Below are positions 15,804 through 24,493 of a stretch of 55,542 nucleotides of DNA, piece by piece. The stretch is taken from positions 1 through 55,542 of the forward strand of contig JANYDN010000313.1 of NCBI GenBank assembly GCA_025363585.1. Reading direction: 5' to 3'. This stretch comes from Verrucomicrobiota bacterium. Its GTDB lineage: Bacteria; Verrucomicrobiota; Verrucomicrobiia; Limisphaerales; UBA9464. Positions within the stretch are counted from its first letter, which is position 1, and every line of letters begins with the position of its first letter. Position numbers and translations under genes: made by a program. The notes under the pieces were generated by a model that had not been told where the DNA came from, ran no database searches, and saw nothing but the letters and a program-made list of their open reading frames with translations.

Positions 15804-16763
15804 ATGTCTAAGTTGTGTCTAATATACAGGGGCATGCCCGAGGTTCGCCACTCCATCAAGTTCGTGTCCCTGCGCACGGGCCTGAGCCCGCACGTGATAC
15901 GGGTTTGGGAGAAACGCTACGGCACGGTCACGCCGGGACGGTCCGACGGGAACCGGAGGCTCTATCGCGCGGCCGACATCGATCGGTTTCGTCTGCTCAA
16001 GCAGGCGACCGACGCGGGACACGGCATCGGCGGGATCGCGCGGTTGCCGACCGAAAAATTGCGACGCTTGGTATCGGAGCATCTTTTCGGCAACGCGAAG
16101 GTCGGTGTCCCCGCATCCACGCCGGACGCGGATTCCGTTTCGGCCGCCGCGCGCGGGGCGGTGGTGGCGATGGATGGCGAGGCATTGGAGGTCGTCCTGG
16201 AGAAGGGATCGGTGGCGCTCGGCCAGATGCGGCTGATTTCCCAGGTGATCGTCCCGCTGGTCGAACGCATCGGGGACGACTGGCGCGCCGGAACGTTGAA
16301 GGTGGCCCACGAACACATCGCGACCGCCGCGATCCGGTCCTTTCTGGGACTCTCGTCGCGCCAGATGATGTTGCACCCGTCTGCCCCGTGGCTGGTGGTC
16401 GGGACGCCGGCCGGACAAGTGCATGAAATCGGCGCGGTGCTGGCGGCCGCGGTGGCGCGCTCGTTCGGATGGCACGTGGCCTACGCGGGTCCGAGCTTGC
16501 CGGCGGAGGAGATCGTTTCGGCTGCGTTGGCCCGGCAAGCGGTGGCGGTCGCGCTGTCCATCGTCCACCCCTCCGACGATCCGGAATTGCCCGCGGAACT
16601 AAAGCGCCTCCGCCGACTGTTGCCCGCCGGCATTCATCTGGTCGTCGGAGGCCGCGCCAGCGCGGCTTACGCCAAGTCGCTGGCGGCGTGCGGCGCGTCG
16701 CTCGTCGAGGATCTGGAGCAGTGGATCGTCACGCTGGATCGGTTGCGGGACCGGCCGGTTTGA
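15804..16763 (+). CDS. MerR-family regulator with cobalamin-binding domain (CarH/LitR-like)
   Basis: 319 aa from ATG 15804, or 309 aa from ATG 15834, which is where the HTH homology begins; the upstream RBS is weak for both. Residues ~15-85 form a MerR winged helix (FVSLRTGLSPHVIRVWEKRY, NRRLYRAADIDR). A four-helix bundle follows with DDWRAGTLKVAHEHIATAA, an exact W-x9-EH motif, which in CarH caps the adenosyl group of adenosylcobalamin. The Rossmann B12 domain has GQVHEIGAVLAA, with the His expected to ligate cobalt, and a C-terminal VVGGRA. Known relatives bind DNA as dark tetramers and release it on light exposure. A light-sensing repressor is therefore a reasonable inference. It is divergent from a sigma factor gene, a likely target. 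Confidence 0.88.
   Translation: MSKLCLIYRGMPEVRHSIKFVSLRTGLSPHVIRVWEKRYGTVTPGRSDGNRRLYRAADIDRFRLLKQATDAGHGIGGIARLPTEKLRRLVSEHLFGNAKVGVPASTPDADSVSAAARGAVVAMDGEALEVVLEKGSVALGQMRLISQVIVPLVERIGDDWRAGTLKVAHEHIATAAIRSFLGLSSRQMMLHPSAPWLVVGTPAGQVHEIGAVLAAAVARSFGWHVAYAGPSLPAEEIVSAALARQAVAVALSIVHPSDDPELPAELKRLRRLLPAGIHLVVGGRASAAYAKSLAACGASLVEDLEQWIVTLDRLRDRPV
15805..15828 (+). promoter_or_regulatory. TGTCTAA direct repeats at the start of the CarH-like gene
   Basis: TGTCTAA occurs at 15805-15811 and 15816-15822, 11 bp apart (one helical turn), and once more at 15672-15678 beside the CAAATG palindrome. The second copy runs into TATACA, giving an imperfect dyad TGTCTAATATACA. Spaced TGTA/TACA-like half-sites are known for LitR-type regulators, so these may be autoregulatory sites. 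If translation begins at 15834 they are 5' untranslated; if at 15804 they are coding. Confidence 0.35.
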
Positions 16764-16830
16764 AGACGCTTCGTCGTCCGGTGGACGGGCCCTCAATGCT
16801 GCGTGAGGTCCAAAGGCAATCCCACGCGGG

Positions 16831-16862
16831 AAACAAAAAGGGCGGGGATGAACTCCCCGCCC
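16831..16862 (-). terminator. Rho-independent terminator of the aldolase gene
   Basis: On the minus strand there is a GC stem of 8 bp (GGGCGGGG / CCCCGCCC), a 7-base loop and then TTTTTGTTT. It lies 28 bp after the fba stop. The stem may also end the convergent CarH-like transcript, but there is no T run on that strand. Confidence 0.9.
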
Positions 16863-16889
16863 GATGCGAAAATCAACGGCCGGCTTCGG

Positions 16890-17855
16890 TCAATCGAAGG
16901 CGTGGCCGGCGCAGCAGAGGACGTCGCGGACCTTGTGACGGACGAGTTCCTTGGTGGCCTTGCGGGCCGGCCCGAGGAATTTGCGCGGATCGAATTCCTT
17001 CGGCTTCTCGGCAAAAACCTTGCGGATCGCCGCGGTCATCGCGAGGCGGAGGTCGGTGTCGATGTTGACCTTCGTGCAACCCACGCGGCGGGCGATCTCG
17101 ATGTCGCCCTCGGGCACGCCGGCGGTGTCCTCGCCGAGTTGGCCGCCGTATTTGTTGATCTCGAGGATGAGGTCCTTGGGAACGGAGGAGGCCCCGTGCA
17201 ACACCAGCGGGTAGTCGCCGAGCCCGGCGTCGCCGAGGGCTTTCTTGATCGCCTTGAGGCGCTCGAGATCGAGGTGTTGCTCGCCCTTGAATTTGTAGGC
17301 GCCGTGGCTGTTGCCGATGGCGATCGCGAGGGAATCGCAACCCGATTGGCGGACGAATTCGACGGCTTCCTCGGGGTGGGTGTAATGGCCACCGGCGGAA
17401 AACGCGCCGCCTTCCTCGCCCTCGTCGAACTGCGCGCCCACGAGGTGGCCGAGTTCGGATTCGACCACGCAGTTGTGCTTGTGGGCGTAGTCCACCACGC
17501 GCTTGGTGATCTCGACGTTCTTTTCGAACGGCTCGTGCGAGGCGTCGATCATGACGGACGTGAAACCCTCGTCGATGCACTGCTTGCAGAGTTCGAAGGT
17601 ATCGCCGTGGTCGAGGTGCACCGCGATGGGGATCGTGCTGGTGCTGACCGCGGCCTCGATCAGTTTTTTGAGGTAGACCGGGTTCGCGTAGTCCCGGGCG
17701 CCCTTCGAAATCTGGAGCATGACCGGGGCCTTCTCCTCCTCGCAGGCCTCGATGATGGCCTGGAGCAGCTCCATGTTGTTCACGTTGAAAGCGCCGAGGG
17801 CGTACTTGCCTTTCAGGGCCTTCGCGAACAGGTCGCGCGTGTGTGTCAGTGGCAT
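16890..17855 (-). CDS. fba: Class II fructose-1,6-bisphosphate aldolase
   Basis: 321 aa. It catalyses reversible cleavage of fructose 1,6-bisphosphate to DHAP and glyceraldehyde 3-phosphate using a divalent metal. Seen in the sequence are YALGAFNVNNMELLQAI, the metal-site HLDHGDTFE, VVESELGHLVG, AIGNSHGAYKFKG and VLHGASSVP. The glycine-rich SAGGHYTHP loop fits the active-site region. It is monocistronic, with its own terminator, and has 121 bp to the upstream SpmAB stop. Confidence 0.96.
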   Translation of the reverse strand: MPLTHTRDLFAKALKGKYALGAFNVNNMELLQAIIEACEEEKAPVMLQISKGARDYANPVYLKKLIEAAVSTSTIPIAVHLDHGDTFELCKQCIDEGFTSVMIDASHEPFEKNVEITKRVVDYAHKHNCVVESELGHLVGAQFDEGEEGGAFSAGGHYTHPEEAVEFVRQSGCDSLAIAIGNSHGAYKFKGEQHLDLERLKAIKKALGDAGLGDYPLVLHGASSVPKDLILEINKYGGQLGEDTAGVPEGDIEIARRVGCTKVNIDTDLRLAMTAAIRKVFAEKPKEFDPRKFLGPARKATKELVRHKVRDVLCCAGHAFD

Positions 17856-17976
17856 AGCAAATGGTTCCGTTGCGCCGGGCCGACGGGCCCGGCAAGCGCG
17901 AAAGCTATGCGAGGCGTCCGGACGGTGAAACAGGAAATTTGGTCCCGGCCGGGCCCATGTTTTTCATGGTTCCGGG

Positions 17977-19308
17977 CTAGCCGCCGAATACCCAGCGGCA
18001 CGCCGCCACCGCCGCGATCGCGCCGCCCGCATCCGCCGCCAATCCCGCCCAGACTGCGTGCCGGGTCCGCCGTATGCCCACCGACCCGAAATACACCGCG
18101 AGCACGTAGAACGTCGTCTCCGTCCCGCCGTACAATGTCGCCGCCATCCGCGACAACAGGCTGTCCGCGCCGTTCGTTTTCACCACGTCGCCCAGCGCCG
18201 CCAGGGCGCCGCTTCCCGTCAACGGACGGAGCAAGGTGATCGGCAGCAATTCGGGAGGATAACCGATCGCCCCCAGCAATGGCGCCACCGCGCGGCTCAG
18301 CAGCTCGATCCCGCCGCCGCCGCGGAAAAACCCGATCGCCACCAGCATCCCCACCAGATACGGGATGATCCGCACCGCCGTCTGGAAGCCTTCCTTCGCG
18401 CCCTCGATGAATTCCGAGTAGACCTCGATCCCGCGCGACGCCGCGTGGAGCGGGAAGAAGGCCAGCAGGAACGGAACCGCGAGAAGGGAGACGGCGTCGA
18501 TCGACCGCAGCCAGACGGGTCGGAGCGCTTCCGTGGCGTCGGGCGTCAGGACGAATCGCACGGCGACGAAGGCGAAGAACAGAACGAGGGCGAGGACCGC
18601 GGGATTGCCCCACGGACGCGCCCGCGGCGGGGTGGCCGCGGCCATGATGACGCCGGTGTCGGACGAGTGGCCCGTCGGGCCGGCACCGGAAGGATTCCCG
18701 TCCGGTGCCGATTCCGCGGGACCGAGCCTGAACCACGGGAGACGCGCGAGGAGTTTCACCGCGACCAAACCGGTCGCCGCCGACGTGGCGGTGGCAAGGA
18801 TGGTGGTCCCGATGATCGCCGTGGGATTTCGCGATCCCTGCGCCGCCAGCAACGCGATGGCACTCACCGGAACGAGTTGGAGGCCGCCGGTGTTCAACGC
18901 GAGCAACGTGCACATCGCGTCGGTGGCCGTGCCCGGCCGTCGGTTGAGGGTCTCGAGATCCTTCATCGCGCGGAGCCCAAGGGGCGTCGCCGCGTTGTTC
19001 AACCCCAGCAGGTTCGCCGCGAGGTTCAGGACCATCGATCCCATCGCCGGATGCCCGGCCGGCACGTCGGGAAAGAGCCGGACCAGAAGGGGACGAAGGA
19101 ACCGGGCGATGCCGGAAACGATCCCGGATTTCTCCGCGAGACGCATCAGGCCGAGCCAGAGGGTCATGACGCCGACGAGGCCCAGCGAGAGCGTGACGGC
19201 GGTGGCGGCGTTGCCGAGCGCCATCTCGGTGGCGGCCCCGAATCGGTTGGTGACTCCGGCAAGGACCACGCCGACGAGCAGCAGGCCCAGCCAAATGCGG
19301 TTCAGCAT
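17977..19308 (-). CDS. Fused SpmA-SpmB-like nucleoside recognition membrane protein
   Basis: 443 aa, polytopic. The N-terminal half (LGLVGVMTLWLGLMRLAEKSG, GSMVLNLAANLLGLNNAATPLGLRAM) is SpmA-like. The C-terminal half (EGAKEGFQTAVRIIPYLVGML, PLTGSGALAALGD, ADSLLSRMAATLYGGTETTFY) is SpmB-like. They are joined by a hydrophilic linker rich in Pro, Gly and Ala. In Bacillus the two are separate and affect spore core dehydration, while in non-sporulating Gram-negatives the fusion has no settled role; nucleoside or ion transport has been suggested. It follows hemH by 253 bp that contain repeats, so it is probably a separate transcript. Confidence 0.9.
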   Translation of the reverse strand: MLNRIWLGLLLVGVVLAGVTNRFGAATEMALGNAATAVTLSLGLVGVMTLWLGLMRLAEKSGIVSGIARFLRPLLVRLFPDVPAGHPAMGSMVLNLAANLLGLNNAATPLGLRAMKDLETLNRRPGTATDAMCTLLALNTGGLQLVPVSAIALLAAQGSRNPTAIIGTTILATATSAATGLVAVKLLARLPWFRLGPAESAPDGNPSGAGPTGHSSDTGVIMAAATPPRARPWGNPAVLALVLFFAFVAVRFVLTPDATEALRPVWLRSIDAVSLLAVPFLLAFFPLHAASRGIEVYSEFIEGAKEGFQTAVRIIPYLVGMLVAIGFFRGGGGIELLSRAVAPLLGAIGYPPELLPITLLRPLTGSGALAALGDVVKTNGADSLLSRMAATLYGGTETTFYVLAVYFGSVGIRRTRHAVWAGLAADAGGAIAAVAACRWVFGG

Positions 19309-19420
19309 CGCGCGGCCAGAGTACCGGCGGATCGCACGATGTCAGTCGCGGAGTCGTGGAGACATCGGGCCGTGGCCGCCGCGGTGACGCGGTGGACGGG
19401 CGCATTCAAGACTCACGGCG

Positions 19421-19547
19421 TCCGCCATCTCACGATGGCTGCCACGCTCGTGAAGCATGCGTGGGTGGCGGCGGCCCGCCGCCACTTCGGGTCGCGGACA
19501 TGGTTTGGGGAGACTCGCGAGGTCCGCCATCTCACGATGGCTGCCAC
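19421..19547. repeat. Two copies of a CCGCCATCTCACGATGGC hairpin flanking a REP-like palindrome
   Basis: A 25-bp sequence with stem GCCATC-TCAC-GATGGC occurs identically at 19421-19445 and 19523-19547. Between them, at 19465-19485, is a REP-like palindrome with arms GTGGCGG/CCGCCAC. A third variant copy of the hairpin is at 55135-55159 with compensatory changes in the stem (GCCGTC/GACGGC). The block lies between the 3' end of hemH and the start of the SpmAB gene. Confidence 0.9.
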
Positions 19548-19561
19548 ACCGTGGTGCTGCA

Positions 19562-20593
19562 TCAACCCGCCGCGCGCACCAACTTCTCGAGCGTGTCGAT
19601 CCACCGGGGATGGTCGTTGAGGCACGGCACCAACCGGAAATCCGTGCCGCCGGCCCCAAGGAAATCGTGGCGCGCCCGGTCGCCGATTTCCTCGATCGTC
19701 TCGAGGCAATCGGCCACGAACGCCGGCGACATCACCACCATTCGTTTTTTCCCCTCCTTCGGCAAACGCACGACCTCGTGGTCGGTGAACGGCCGGAGCC
19801 ACGGATCGCGTCCGAGCCGCGACTGGAACGACATCGAGTATTTCGACGCCGGGATGCCGAGTCGCCCGGCGATGCCCGCGGCGGTGACGAGGCATTGGTG
19901 GCGGTAACACGTCGCGTGCGACGGATGGCTGCCGGCGCAGCAATCGGCCGACGCCAGGCAATGCGCGTGCGTGGGGTCGCTCTTGCGGAGGTGTCGTTCG
20001 GGAAGCCCGTGGAAGGTCACGAGCAGATGGTCGAACTCCTCGGCGACGTGCGGCCGCGCGGTCTCGGCGAGGGCGTCGAGATAGGAGGGATCGGCGAAGC
20101 ACGGCGGGACGACCGACATCGGCACGACGGGTTCGAACGCCTTCAGATCCTCGCGCACTTTCTCGACGGCCGACTCGAAGCTCGACATCGCGTAGTGCGG
20201 GAAGAGCGGGACGAGGATCACGCGCGTGACGCCGCGTTTGCGCAGCGACTCCAGGGCCGATCGCGGCGTCGGATTCTGGTAGCGCATGCAGATCTCGACC
20301 GGTGCCTCGACGCGTTCCTGCAACAGGTCCCGCACGCGCCGGCCCATTGCCACCAAGGGCGAGCCTTCCTTCGTCCACACCGTCTGGTAGGCCTTCGCGG
20401 ACTGTTGTGGGCGCGTGGGCAGGATGAATCCGTGCACGATCACGAAACGGATCGGCAACGGCGCGTCGATGACCCGTCCGTCCATCAGGAATTCCCGGAG
20501 ATACTTCCGGACGTCGGGCACGCTCGGCGAATCGGGCGAGCCCAGGTTGATCAGGAGGATGCCGGTCGTGCCCGTGTTGGAAGGTTCCGTCAT
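19562..20593 (-). CDS. hemH: Ferrochelatase
   Basis: 343 aa. It inserts Fe(II) into protoporphyrin IX, the last step of heme b synthesis. Motifs are ILLINLGSPDSPSVPDVRKYL at the N-terminus, VILVPLFPHYAMSSFES, the catalytic His in LLVTFHGLPERHL, and SFQSRLGRDPWL. A cysteine-rich stretch (CLASADCC and CYRHQC) lies after the catalytic His; many bacterial ferrochelatases carry such cysteines, sometimes as a 2Fe-2S site. It is the last gene of the heme operon, 16 bp after hemG, and is followed by a hairpin repeat. Confidence 0.97.
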   Translation of the reverse strand: MTEPSNTGTTGILLINLGSPDSPSVPDVRKYLREFLMDGRVIDAPLPIRFVIVHGFILPTRPQQSAKAYQTVWTKEGSPLVAMGRRVRDLLQERVEAPVEICMRYQNPTPRSALESLRKRGVTRVILVPLFPHYAMSSFESAVEKVREDLKAFEPVVPMSVVPPCFADPSYLDALAETARPHVAEEFDHLLVTFHGLPERHLRKSDPTHAHCLASADCCAGSHPSHATCYRHQCLVTAAGIAGRLGIPASKYSMSFQSRLGRDPWLRPFTDHEVVRLPKEGKKRMVVMSPAFVADCLETIEEIGDRARHDFLGAGGTDFRLVPCLNDHPRWIDTLEKLVRAAG

Positions 20594-20609
20594 GGCGTGG
20601 TTCGGGATG

Positions 20610-22052
20610 CTACGTTTTCGAAATCGGCGATCGTGGAATGGGTTCGTCGCGGATCATCGTTCCGGTGAATTTCCCCGCGACGCGCAACCCGGCAACGAGG
20701 CAATCGCCCATCGAGATGCCGTCGCGGAAATGGCCGGCGAAGCTAAGGCCCGGGGCCGTTTTCTCGAGTCGCGCCATGCGTTCCCGGAATTCCCCGTAAC
20801 CGAGGTTGTACTGCGGGATGCCCTTCGCATGGACGCAGTGGTGGACGAAGGTCGGCTCGCCGCGGGCGCCGATGAGGCGGGCGAGCGCGTCGCGCACCAG
20901 CGGCAATCGTTCGTCAGCGGACGCCAGCGCCAACGTGGGGTTCCGCGATCCGCCGACGTAGCACGTGAGCGTGACGTGTCCGTCGGGCGCGCGGTTTCGG
21001 AACAAGGACGAATTGAAAATCGCGCCGAGGATGGGGAACCGCTCCTTCCCGGGCACGAGGAAGCCGAAACCGTCGAGCGGGTGCGCGACGTCCCCGCGAC
21101 GGAACCCCAGGACCACCGACGCCACCGGGGCGTGGACGATCCCGGACATCCAGTCGAGCGACTCGCCCGGGACGCCGCGCAACTCGATCCGCGCGATGCG
21201 ATGTGCCGGCGAAGCGAGCACCACCGCGCGATGCCGTCGGACGCGGGTCTCGCCCCCGACGGTGCTCGTCACTTCCCAACCGCCCGCCACGCGCGTCACG
21301 GCCACGACCGGCGATTCGAACTGGAGGCGTTCGCCGACGGCGCGAACCAACGCGGAAACCAACGTGCCGAGTCCGTCCACGAACGAAAGCTTCGGGGCGT
21401 TGGCGCGCGCCGTCTCGCCGGATTTGCGGCGTTCGCGTCCTCCCAGGATTTGTCCCAGGAACAAAGAGCGATGGCGGCGTTCGACGGCCTCGAGACGCGG
21501 GAACGCCTGGGAGACCGAGAGGAGTTCCGGATCGCCCGCGTAGATGCCCGCGACCAATGGATTCACGGCGTAGTCGAGGAACTCGGCGCCCAGGCGTCTA
21601 CGAACGAATCCGGCCACGCTCTCTTCCGGGGCGTCCGCGCGGTGCCGCGGAAGGACGAGATCCCCGAGGACGCGGAGCTTCGCGGGAAACGAAAAGAGAT
21701 CGGTGCCAAGCCATCCGCCGAGCGTTCCCGGAATGGGTTTGGGAACGCCGTCGCGGACGATGTATCGCCGGTCCGCGTCTGGATTCGAACGAAGGCATTC
21801 GCCCTCGATGCCGAGTTTGCGGATCAGCGCGCGGATTTGCGGGGAGGTTTCGAGGAGCGTGTTGGGTCCGTCCTCGGCGAGATATCCGTCGCGCCGGACG
21901 GAGTGCACCGGTCCACCCGCGCGCGTGCCGGCCTCGTACACCGTGGCGTCGACGCTCACTTGCGAGAGGCGGAACGCGGCGGCGAGTCCCGTGATCCCGG
22001 CCCCGACGATGGCGACGGAACCGCCTCCACGGGCTTTGGAATCGATGATCAT
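20610..22052 (-). CDS. hemG: Protoporphyrinogen oxidase, HemY type
   Basis: 480 aa. This FAD enzyme oxidises protoporphyrinogen IX to protoporphyrin IX using O2. It has the dinucleotide motif VAIVGAGITGLAAAFRLS, the adjacent GG doublet region AGGPVHSVRRDGYLAEDGPNT, a central FVDGLGTLVSALV and the C-terminal GISMGDCLVAGLRVA, all as in the oxygen-dependent HemY/PPOX family. It lies 27 bp after hemN and 16 bp before hemH. The pairing of an anaerobic-type HemN with an oxygen-dependent oxidase is common in this phylum-level group. Confidence 0.95.
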   Translation of the reverse strand: MIIDSKARGGGSVAIVGAGITGLAAAFRLSQVSVDATVYEAGTRAGGPVHSVRRDGYLAEDGPNTLLETSPQIRALIRKLGIEGECLRSNPDADRRYIVRDGVPKPIPGTLGGWLGTDLFSFPAKLRVLGDLVLPRHRADAPEESVAGFVRRRLGAEFLDYAVNPLVAGIYAGDPELLSVSQAFPRLEAVERRHRSLFLGQILGGRERRKSGETARANAPKLSFVDGLGTLVSALVRAVGERLQFESPVVAVTRVAGGWEVTSTVGGETRVRRHRAVVLASPAHRIARIELRGVPGESLDWMSGIVHAPVASVVLGFRRGDVAHPLDGFGFLVPGKERFPILGAIFNSSLFRNRAPDGHVTLTCYVGGSRNPTLALASADERLPLVRDALARLIGARGEPTFVHHCVHAKGIPQYNLGYGEFRERMARLEKTAPGLSFAGHFRDGISMGDCLVAGLRVAGKFTGTMIRDEPIPRSPISKT

Positions 22053-22079
22053 GGCCGCGGGGAAAGTCGGTCGCGCGAA

Positions 22080-23450
22080 TCAAACCGCGCGGCTGAACAC
22101 GCGTTCGCCCGGATCCTTGCGGGCGAGCCGCGCGTCGAGCGCCATGCACACGTTGCGCAGGAACGCGCGTCCGAGCGGCGTCACGGTGCAACCGTCGGAT
22201 TGGAGCTCGACGATCCCGTCCCCTGCGAGCCCGGCGAGCCGCGAATGGGCGGACTCGAGGAACGGCGTCCGAAGTTCCGGGGTGTTCCAACGGGTCGCGT
22301 AGCGCGTCATGACGTTGAGGATGTGGCGTCGCAACACGAGGTCCTCCTCCGTGAGGACGTGGCCGCGGATGATGGGCAATTCGCCCGCGAGCACCCGCTG
22401 GCTATAGGGCTCCACGGCCTTTTCGTTTTGCGCGAACGACCGCCAGGAATCGCCGATCGACGAAACGCCGAGGCCGACCAAGGGGAACACCGAGCGCGGC
22501 GTGTAGCCCATGAAGTTGCGGTGCAGCGAGCCTTCCCGCGCCGCCTTCAGCAACGGGTCCGACTCCACCGCGAAGTGGTCCATGCCGACCTCATGGAACC
22601 CACAGTCGGCGAGAAGGTCGCGGCCGATGTCGTAGAGGTTGCGTTTGGCCTCGCCGACCGGGAGGTCCTCCTCGGTGAACGTGCGTTGCCAGGGCTTGAT
22701 CCACGGAACGTGCGCGTAGCCGTAGAACGCGATCCGGTCGGGCCCGAGCCGCGAGACCGCGGCCAGCGTCTCGCGGATGCTGGTCTCGGTCTGGAACGGC
22801 AGCCCGTAGATCAGGTCGAAGTTCACGCCGGTGAACCCGAGTTCGCGCGCCTGCTCCACGACCTTGCTCACGAGATCCTCGCTCTGCGTGCGGTTGACCG
22901 CCTTCTGCACGGCGGGATCGAAATCCTGGATGCCAAGGCTGAGCCGCGTGAACCCGTGCTGCCGGAGCACCTCGAGATGTTCGCGGCGCGTGACGCGCGG
23001 ATCGGCCTCGATCGACAGCTCCGCGTCCTTGGCAATGCGGACGCCGGAAAGAATGCCGCCGACGAGCCGGCCGAGATCGATGGGCTCAAGGTACGTGGGC
23101 GTGCCGCCGCCGAGATGGAGCTCGGCGAGGGGAAGGTCGTTGGCGGGACTGAGCCTGCGGCGGTACATCTCCCATTCGGCGAGGACCACGTCGACGTACG
23201 GCGGCGCGAGCGAGCGGTTGCGGGTGATGCGCGTGTTGCAGCCGCAGTAGGTGCAAAGCGCCTCGCAGAACGGGACGTGGACGTAGATCGCCGCGCCGGC
23301 GCCGCGATCGTTTCCGGGCGGCGAGGCCAGGCTCTCGAGCCACGCCTCGGGCGACGGAGTCGCGGACCAGTACGGCACCGTGGGATAGCTGGTGTAGCGC
23401 GGCCCCGGGACGTCGTGGCGCCGGAGCAATTGGCTGTATTGGGATGTCAT
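22080..23450 (-). CDS. hemN: Oxygen-independent coproporphyrinogen III oxidase
   Basis: 456 aa from ATG 23450; the 786-aa ORF in the track is an antisense-free extension through hemE and is rejected. This radical SAM enzyme converts coproporphyrinogen III to protoporphyrinogen IX. The cluster motif is CEALCTYCGC (CxxxCxxCxC), followed by LHLGGGTPTYL, SIEADPRVT and RLSLGIQDFDPAVQKAVNR; GVNFDLIYGLPFQT, HVPWIKPWQR and NFMGYTP are typical of true HemN rather than HemW. The start overlaps the hemE stop by 4 bp. Confidence 0.97.
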   Translation of the reverse strand: MTSQYSQLLRRHDVPGPRYTSYPTVPYWSATPSPEAWLESLASPPGNDRGAGAAIYVHVPFCEALCTYCGCNTRITRNRSLAPPYVDVVLAEWEMYRRRLSPANDLPLAELHLGGGTPTYLEPIDLGRLVGGILSGVRIAKDAELSIEADPRVTRREHLEVLRQHGFTRLSLGIQDFDPAVQKAVNRTQSEDLVSKVVEQARELGFTGVNFDLIYGLPFQTETSIRETLAAVSRLGPDRIAFYGYAHVPWIKPWQRTFTEEDLPVGEAKRNLYDIGRDLLADCGFHEVGMDHFAVESDPLLKAAREGSLHRNFMGYTPRSVFPLVGLGVSSIGDSWRSFAQNEKAVEPYSQRVLAGELPIIRGHVLTEEDLVLRRHILNVMTRYATRWNTPELRTPFLESAHSRLAGLAGDGIVELQSDGCTVTPLGRAFLRNVCMALDARLARKDPGERVFSRAV

Positions 23451-24493
23451 GGAACCTCCGCGAAAAAACGGTGCTGCAGTTCGAGGAAAAGCCGGACGTT
23501 GGATTCCGGCGTTGTTTGCAACACGCCGTGGCCGAGGCCGCAGATCCATCCGGCGCGTTGTCCGGGCGCGAGTCGCGACATTTCCGCGAACCACGCCAGG
23601 ATGCGCGGCTCCAGCTCGGCGGCCGGAAGCAGCATCCAGTTCGGGTCGAAATTTCCCTGCACGGCGCGGTTCCCGCCGAGCGCCTCGATCACCCGGGGCA
23701 GGGGATGGTGCCAATCCACGCCGACGCCCGCGGCGGGCAACGTGTCGATCAGGGCCCAGTGCCCGGGCCCGGTGCCTTTCGAGTAGTACGTGATGGGAAC
23801 GCCGGGCAGCCGCGCGTGAACTTCGGCGAAAAGCCGGCGAAGCCACGGCACCACCGTGCGTCCGAAAACCTCGGGCTCCAGATCGCCGGCGCAAGTGTCC
23901 ATCACGGCGACGGTGTCGGCGCCCGCCTCGTATTGCAGCACCATGTTCGCCGCCAGCAACGGCAGCAGGCGTTCGCAGAATCCCTCGAAGCGACCGTCGG
24001 AAAGCCCCGCGATCGCGGACTCCAGGCTCCCCTTGTGCGAGCCTTCCACCGCGTACGCGAAAAGCGTCCAGGGCCCGCCGACGAATCCGAGAAGACCCTT
24101 GTCCGCGGGCAACGCGGCGCGGATCAGCCGCATGGCGTCGGCCTGGAACTGGAGCTCGCCGATCCGTCCGGCGCCGCCCGTCAGGCGCGCGAGCCCCGCG
24201 GGTTCGCGGAGATGCCACGCGAGGACCGGGCCGGGCTCGTACGAAAGCCCCATGCCCATCGCCTCGAGGGGAAAGAGGAGGTCGGAAAAAAGTATGGCCG
24301 CGTCGAAACCGAAATCGCGGATCGGACCCATCGTCGTCTCGCACGCGAGTTCCGGGACCTTGCACAGCTCCATGAAGGTGTGCCGCCGCTTCAGCGCCTG
24401 GTAGTGCGCGTGGTAGCGTCCGGCCTGCCGCATGAACCACACCGGCGGGCGCCCCGTGTTTTTCCGGGCGAGGGCTTTTTGGAATCGGTTCAT
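23447..24493 (-). CDS. hemE: Uroporphyrinogen decarboxylase
   Basis: 348 aa. It decarboxylates the four acetate side chains of uroporphyrinogen III. The sequence shows the N-terminal PPVWFMRQAGRYHAHYQ, the catalytic Asp in AAILFSDLLFPLEAMG, FVGGPWTLFAYAVEG, GNFDPNWML and the C-terminal GLGHGVLQTTPESNV. It starts within an ATGA overlap with the response regulator stop and ends within an ATGA overlap with hemN, so it is embedded in one polycistronic message. Confidence 0.97.
   Translation of the reverse strand: MNRFQKALARKNTGRPPVWFMRQAGRYHAHYQALKRRHTFMELCKVPELACETTMGPIRDFGFDAAILFSDLLFPLEAMGMGLSYEPGPVLAWHLREPAGLARLTGGAGRIGELQFQADAMRLIRAALPADKGLLGFVGGPWTLFAYAVEGSHKGSLESAIAGLSDGRFEGFCERLLPLLAANMVLQYEAGADTVAVMDTCAGDLEPEVFGRTVVPWLRRLFAEVHARLPGVPITYYSKGTGPGHWALIDTLPAAGVGVDWHHPLPRVIEALGGNRAVQGNFDPNWMLLPAAELEPRILAWFAEMSRLAPGQRAGWICGLGHGVLQTTPESNVRLFLELQHRFFAEVP

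Noticed and set aside
17977-19308. Evidence of sporulation from SpmAB
   Set aside because: Fused SpmAB-like proteins occur in many non-sporulating Gram-negatives and no other spore genes are here.
15804-20593. Carotenoid cluster near the CarH-like gene
   Set aside because: Neighbours are aldolase, SpmAB and heme genes; no crt genes were found.
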